Assembly: GCA_900315945.1 (NCBI GenBank)
Contig: ONAZ01000021.1
Location: forward strand, 1 to 47,484
Length of the DNA stretch: 47,484 bases
Source of the DNA: an uncultured Lachnospiraceae bacterium
Lineage (GTDB): Bacteria > Bacillota > Clostridia > Lachnospirales > Lachnospiraceae
Direction: 5' to 3'
The first letter of the stretch is position 1, and each line of letters starts with the position of its first letter. This document shows, one piece after another, positions 44,378 to 47,484 of this stretch. Made by a program: the position numbers and the translations under genes. The notes below the pieces were generated by a model, which did no database searches, was not told the origin of the DNA, and was given only the letters and a program-made list of their open reading frames with translations.

Positions 44378-45166
44378 ATGAGAATACTATGTGTTGACGA
44401 CGAGCCTTTAATGCTTAAAATGTTGGAAATGGCAATAAAAGAAGCCAAGCCTGATGCTGACATTACAGCTCATAAGAAGCAAGCGGATTTACTTAATGAT
44501 GCCAAAGAAAACGGCTGTGATATAGCATTTCTTGATATTCATATGCGTGGGATGAACGGTGTCGAGCTTGCCAAAGAATTAAAGGGCGTCAATCCTAAGA
44601 TGAATATTATATTTGTAACCGGTTATTCGGAGTATGCCGGCGAGGCTATGAGCCTTCACGCGTCGGGATATATTATGAAGCCTGTCACAAAGGAAAAAAT
44701 TGAGCATGAACTAAGTGATCTTCGATTTCCTATTGTACCGAAAAATGATGCAATTCTAAAAGTACAGTGCTTCGGGAATTTTGAGGTGTTCCTTCCTAAC
44801 GGAGAGAGGTTGCACTTTGAGAGGCAACGATCGAAAGAAGTGTTTGCTTATCTTGTTCATAAGCAGGGTGGCTCTTGTACTACAAGAGAAATTGCCGCGG
44901 CTCTGTTTGAGGATGAACCCTTCGATAAGAAGCAACAGAATCACGTTCAGCAGCTTATATATGCTATGATGAAAAGTCTTAAGAAAGCGGATGTAGAAGA
45001 AGCGGTTAACAGGGGCTACAATGCCCTCGCCGTTAATCCTGATGTATTAGATTGTGACTATTATAGATTTAAAGAGCTAGATGCCGGTGCAGTGAACTCG
45101 TACCAGAATGAATACATGAGCCAGTATTACTGGGCGGACTTCTTATATGATGAAGATTTCTATTAA
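44378..45166 (+). CDS. Response regulator with SARP-like DNA-binding domain
   Basis: N-terminal CheY-like receiver: DDE at residues 7-9, phosphoacceptor Asp53 in FLDIHMRGMNG, the conserved Thr in FVTGYSEYA and Lys in MKPVTKEK. After about residue 125 a winged-helix domain of the OmpR/SARP type follows, with VQCFGNFEVFLPNGERLHF then RQRSKEVFAYLVHKQGG. This pairing replaces the usual LytTR or AraC output of LytS/YesM-type partners. No tetratricopeptide region follows, unlike full SARPs. The gene is read with the kinase gene and ends at a strong terminator. Confidence 0.92.
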   Translation: MRILCVDDEPLMLKMLEMAIKEAKPDADITAHKKQADLLNDAKENGCDIAFLDIHMRGMNGVELAKELKGVNPKMNIIFVTGYSEYAGEAMSLHASGYIMKPVTKEKIEHELSDLRFPIVPKNDAILKVQCFGNFEVFLPNGERLHFERQRSKEVFAYLVHKQGGSCTTREIAAALFEDEPFDKKQQNHVQQLIYAMMKSLKKADVEEAVNRGYNALAVNPDVLDCDYYRFKELDAGAVNSYQNEYMSQYYWADFLYDEDFY

Positions 45167-45171
45167 CATAA

Positions 45172-45196
45172 AAAACAGCCCTTTCGGGCTGTTTTT
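45172..45196. terminator. Bidirectional terminator between convergent genes
   Basis: AAAACAGCCC and GGGCTGTTTT pair over 10 bp around TTTC. On the plus strand a T-run follows; on the minus strand the run of A at 45170-45175 gives a T-run. It serves both the response regulator gene and the beta-helix gene, whose full frame ends at 45207. Confidence 0.9.
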
Positions 45197-45206
45197 AGTG
45201 TTTATT

Positions 45207-47375
45207 TTAGTATTGCTGGTATGCGTATATTCCCCATTCTCTTACATTGTTACCTGTGTTGCCCCAGTTACTTAATACGTTGTTATAGTAATTATTAACA
45301 CTCTCTTCGATGAATACTCCTGCACCTCTTCCGCCTTGGTCGTGGCATCTGTTGTTATTGAATTGACAATTCTTAATATATTGTACATCTGAGCATTTGC
45401 CTACGTCGAATACTCTGACTGCTCCGCCTACATTAAGTGCTTCGTTGTTAGTAAAGTTACAATTCGTTATTGCTGATACACCCCAGCCACCGCGACTCCA
45501 TACTATTATGGCTCCTGCCTGGTCGTTGGTATGGTTAGAGTTGAAGTCACATCTGTCTATGATTAATTGTGATGATGAGATTGCTCCGCCGGCACCCTTA
45601 TTTGCTCTCGTTTCATATCTTGATAATCCGATAACATAATTGCTTTCGTTATTGTTAAACTTTGAGTTAGAAATAATTGCCTTTCCAATGTGGAGTGCTC
45701 CACCTTATCCGTTATCTGCGTGATTGTTAGTAAATGTACAATTAGTAATCTTATCATTGTCGTTTACCGTAGGACAATTGATTGCTCCACCGTTTTGTCC
45801 GTGATTGCCTTCAAATGTACATCCATCTATATTGTAGATACAGTGTCCTGATGCCAACCTTACTGCTGAGTTATTGCATGTTCCTGTAACGTTACAATCC
45901 TTCATGTTAAGCTTCATATTTTTAGAATTATCATTGCTATAAAGAATTGCTGAATCCTTTGTTCCATTTATGCTTACATTTTCAAGATTAGTTGTTACAT
46001 CATCCCATTTGTGTACGTATATTCCCCAATCGCCACCTTTAATCGTTGCATTCTTCAAGTTAAAATTGACATTTCCTTCAAGTCCGAATGCTCCCATCCT
46101 ACTTCCCTGTGGTACGGAAGTTGCTGAAGAATCAAATGTGTGTCCTGTAAGATCGACTGTTATGTTACGTCCAGATTTAACGAGATATCCGTATGGTCCT
46201 GAAGTATAACAATACTTAGTCTTATCTAAGTTATATACATTATATCCGTTCTTTGCATCTGCCTTTACATCTTGATAACCTGTTATTGTAAAGTCTTTAC
46301 CAGTTGCTGCTGCTTCCGCCCATGCTTCGCTAAAGTTGTGGAAGCCCTTTGTCTGTAATCCGTTTACAGGTTCTGATAATGTTACTGTAGCCTGTACGAA
46401 ATCATGATTATTATTATTCTCTTGTACTACTTCGTTGTAACAATCATTCATGGCTGAAAGTGATTTCGAAAGGTCTCTTGCAAAATTAACGTAGTAGCTA
46501 TATGGATCTTCAAGTTCTGTCGGTGTGTATATGCCGTTAGCTATTTCATATTCACGAATCTTATAATTCATATCATTAAGTGCCATAATCGTTACATAAT
46601 CCATAGTTGCGTCGGCTTGCATTGTTAATAATTCGTTATTAACTGTTTCAACTGCTTTTTTAAAGTCAACTGTTGTATTCCAATCGTGTGAATCCTCTTT
46701 ATAACCTGCAAGAACTTTCTGCATAAGGTACTCAGACGTAATACGATATCCTGACTTATAATCTGTAGAACTACGATTACCTATAACATAACTTGTCATA
46801 ATATTGAAGTTCGCCTCCAGCATTGACATATCGCATGTTTGATCTGCTACTATAGCTTTGTATGTTCTGTAAGTTGTCTCATCGATCATTCCTTCACCGG
46901 GAGTTGTGATGTTTTTAGAATACTGATTCATCTTTCTTATTGCTTGTTGATAGTTGTCTGAGATGGAATCAGCTTCTTGTCTAAAGTCCTTCGAGTCAAT
47001 ATTTGCATTGATGAGTTGAAGTTCTTTCATCTCTTCATTGTGGTAAGTTGAAATCTTCTCATCCATCTGGTCTAGCTGGTTTAATACGTCTTGTATAGAA
47101 GGTTGTTCTTCTTTGGTCTCTTCCTCGTCGAATATCATTGCTAAGATATAGCCCGAACCCTTCTTAAGTAAATCCTGTACTATTTCCCCACCCGGTACAA
47201 AATCTATTGCCTTTTCAACGGTATATTCCGTAAGGTCTTTAACGATTTCCTTCGGACTGGGTGCTGCTGCATAAGATGTAATTGCACTAAAGCCAATTAC
47301 TGAAAATGCTGTTACAATAGCAAGAGCTGTTGCTATTATTCTTTTTTTTATTGATTTGAAAGTATTCTTCTTCAT
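45207..47375 (-). pseudogene. Secreted beta-helix protein interrupted by in-frame TAA
   Basis: Start MKKNTFKS has SD GAGGAGG. A signal peptide (about 36 residues, ending SYAAAPS) precedes a helical region to about residue 320. Then a right-handed beta-helix has turns with the pattern CxFxxNxAxxxGGA. The frame meets TAA at 45707-45705, yet continues open and in frame for another 165 codons to a stop at 45207. The continuation has the same repeats (for example CDFNSNHTNDQAGA and CNFTNNEALNVGGA), so it is the missing C-terminus. The stop falls inside a repeat (NNHADNG-stop-GGAL). The ligand or target is unknown; the truncated 556-residue product may still be exported. Confidence 0.85.
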
Positions 47376-47449
47376 AATAGTTCCTCCTCGTATAATATTT
47401 TTTAGATACATTAAATGTACCTTAATAACTTAATAAATTTTGTTCAATA

Positions 47450-47463
47450 GGCTTAGTTAAGCC
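47450..47463. promoter_or_regulatory. Palindrome upstream of the beta-helix gene
   Basis: GGCTTA-GT-TAAGCC, 75 nt before the beta-helix start. A plus-strand TGATATAAT (47466-47474) follows at the window edge and could be a promoter for a gene beyond it. No convincing promoter for the beta-helix gene was found. Confidence 0.25.
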
Positions 47464-47484
47464 CATGATATAATTGTCCTAGTG

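Noticed and set aside
41158-47375. Codon reassignment of TGA or TAA
   Set aside because: Both codons, and TAG, end many normal genes in the window, and the two interruptions use different stops.
1-47484. CRISPR array, prophage, toxin-antitoxin or restriction module
   Set aside because: No spaced repeat array, integrase, phage structural gene, antitoxin-like gene pair or methylase/nuclease pair was seen on either strand.

Overview
The window looks like chromosome of a low-GC, anaerobic Gram-positive bacterium, most likely a Lachnospiraceae member (Butyrivibrio / Pseudobutyrivibrio / Lachnospira type). This is inferred from gene content: type III glutamine synthetase, an ammonium channel fused to a PII protein, pyruvate phosphate dikinase, a single-chain glycyl-tRNA synthetase, ammonia-dependent NAD synthetase, tandem bacteriohemerythrin, and era next to recO. 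There is no rRNA, CRISPR array, phage or complete insertion sequence. Nearly all genes lie on the minus strand, with good Shine-Dalgarno sites and sigma-A type promoters.

Layout, left to right (minus strand unless stated). 1-385: no gene, two terminators and some palindromes. 386-6236: nitrogen assimilation block asnB - glnN - amtB/PII, in which asnB and amtB each follow a terminator-like leader sharing the 10-mer ACAAAGGCGT. 6315-11958: nadE - YidE-type permease - secreted papain-like protease - lipoprotein acetolactate decarboxylase - small HAD nucleotidase. 12031-18504: glutamate/dicarboxylate symporter, iron alcohol dehydrogenase, malate/lactate dehydrogenase, ABC ATPase, ABC permease and a small membrane protein. 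18568-20278: a short trmH-like remnant, a plus-strand tandem hemerythrin gene and a carboxymuconolactone decarboxylase-cupin fusion. 20323-25639: trmH-type methyltransferase, ppdK and a chemoreceptor. 25778-36191: housekeeping run glmM - pyrC - pyrF - M16 peptidase - era - recO - membrane-anchored protein - glyS. 36342-42138: FliD-like repeat protein, self-regulating XRE regulator, SpoIIE/RsbU-type phosphatase, PIG-L deacetylase and a PAP2 phosphatase whose start region carries an in-frame TGA. 42314-42386: tRNA-Thr(GGT). 42551-45166 (plus): LytS/YesM-type sensor kinase and a SARP-like response regulator. 45207-47375: a secreted beta-helix protein interrupted by an in-frame TAA.

How it fits together: asnB, glnN and amtB/PII import ammonium, fix it and monitor nitrogen state; nadE also uses ammonia. 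The symporter, dehydrogenases, ppdK and acetolactate decarboxylase fit a fermenter of sugars and amino acids.

The points most worth checking are: (1) the shared hairpin (hexaloop AAAGGC, A at position 1 and G at position 4) that competes with the terminator stem before both asnB and amtB, resembling ANTAR-type antitermination; (2) two in-frame nonsense codons about 3.6 kb apart in otherwise intact genes; (3) an XRE regulator with two copies of its own palindrome, one exactly filling the -35/-10 spacer; (4) a FliD-like duplicated protein with no flagellar neighbours; and (5) a shortened copy of trmH promoter and tail upstream of the symporter gene. None is proven from sequence alone.
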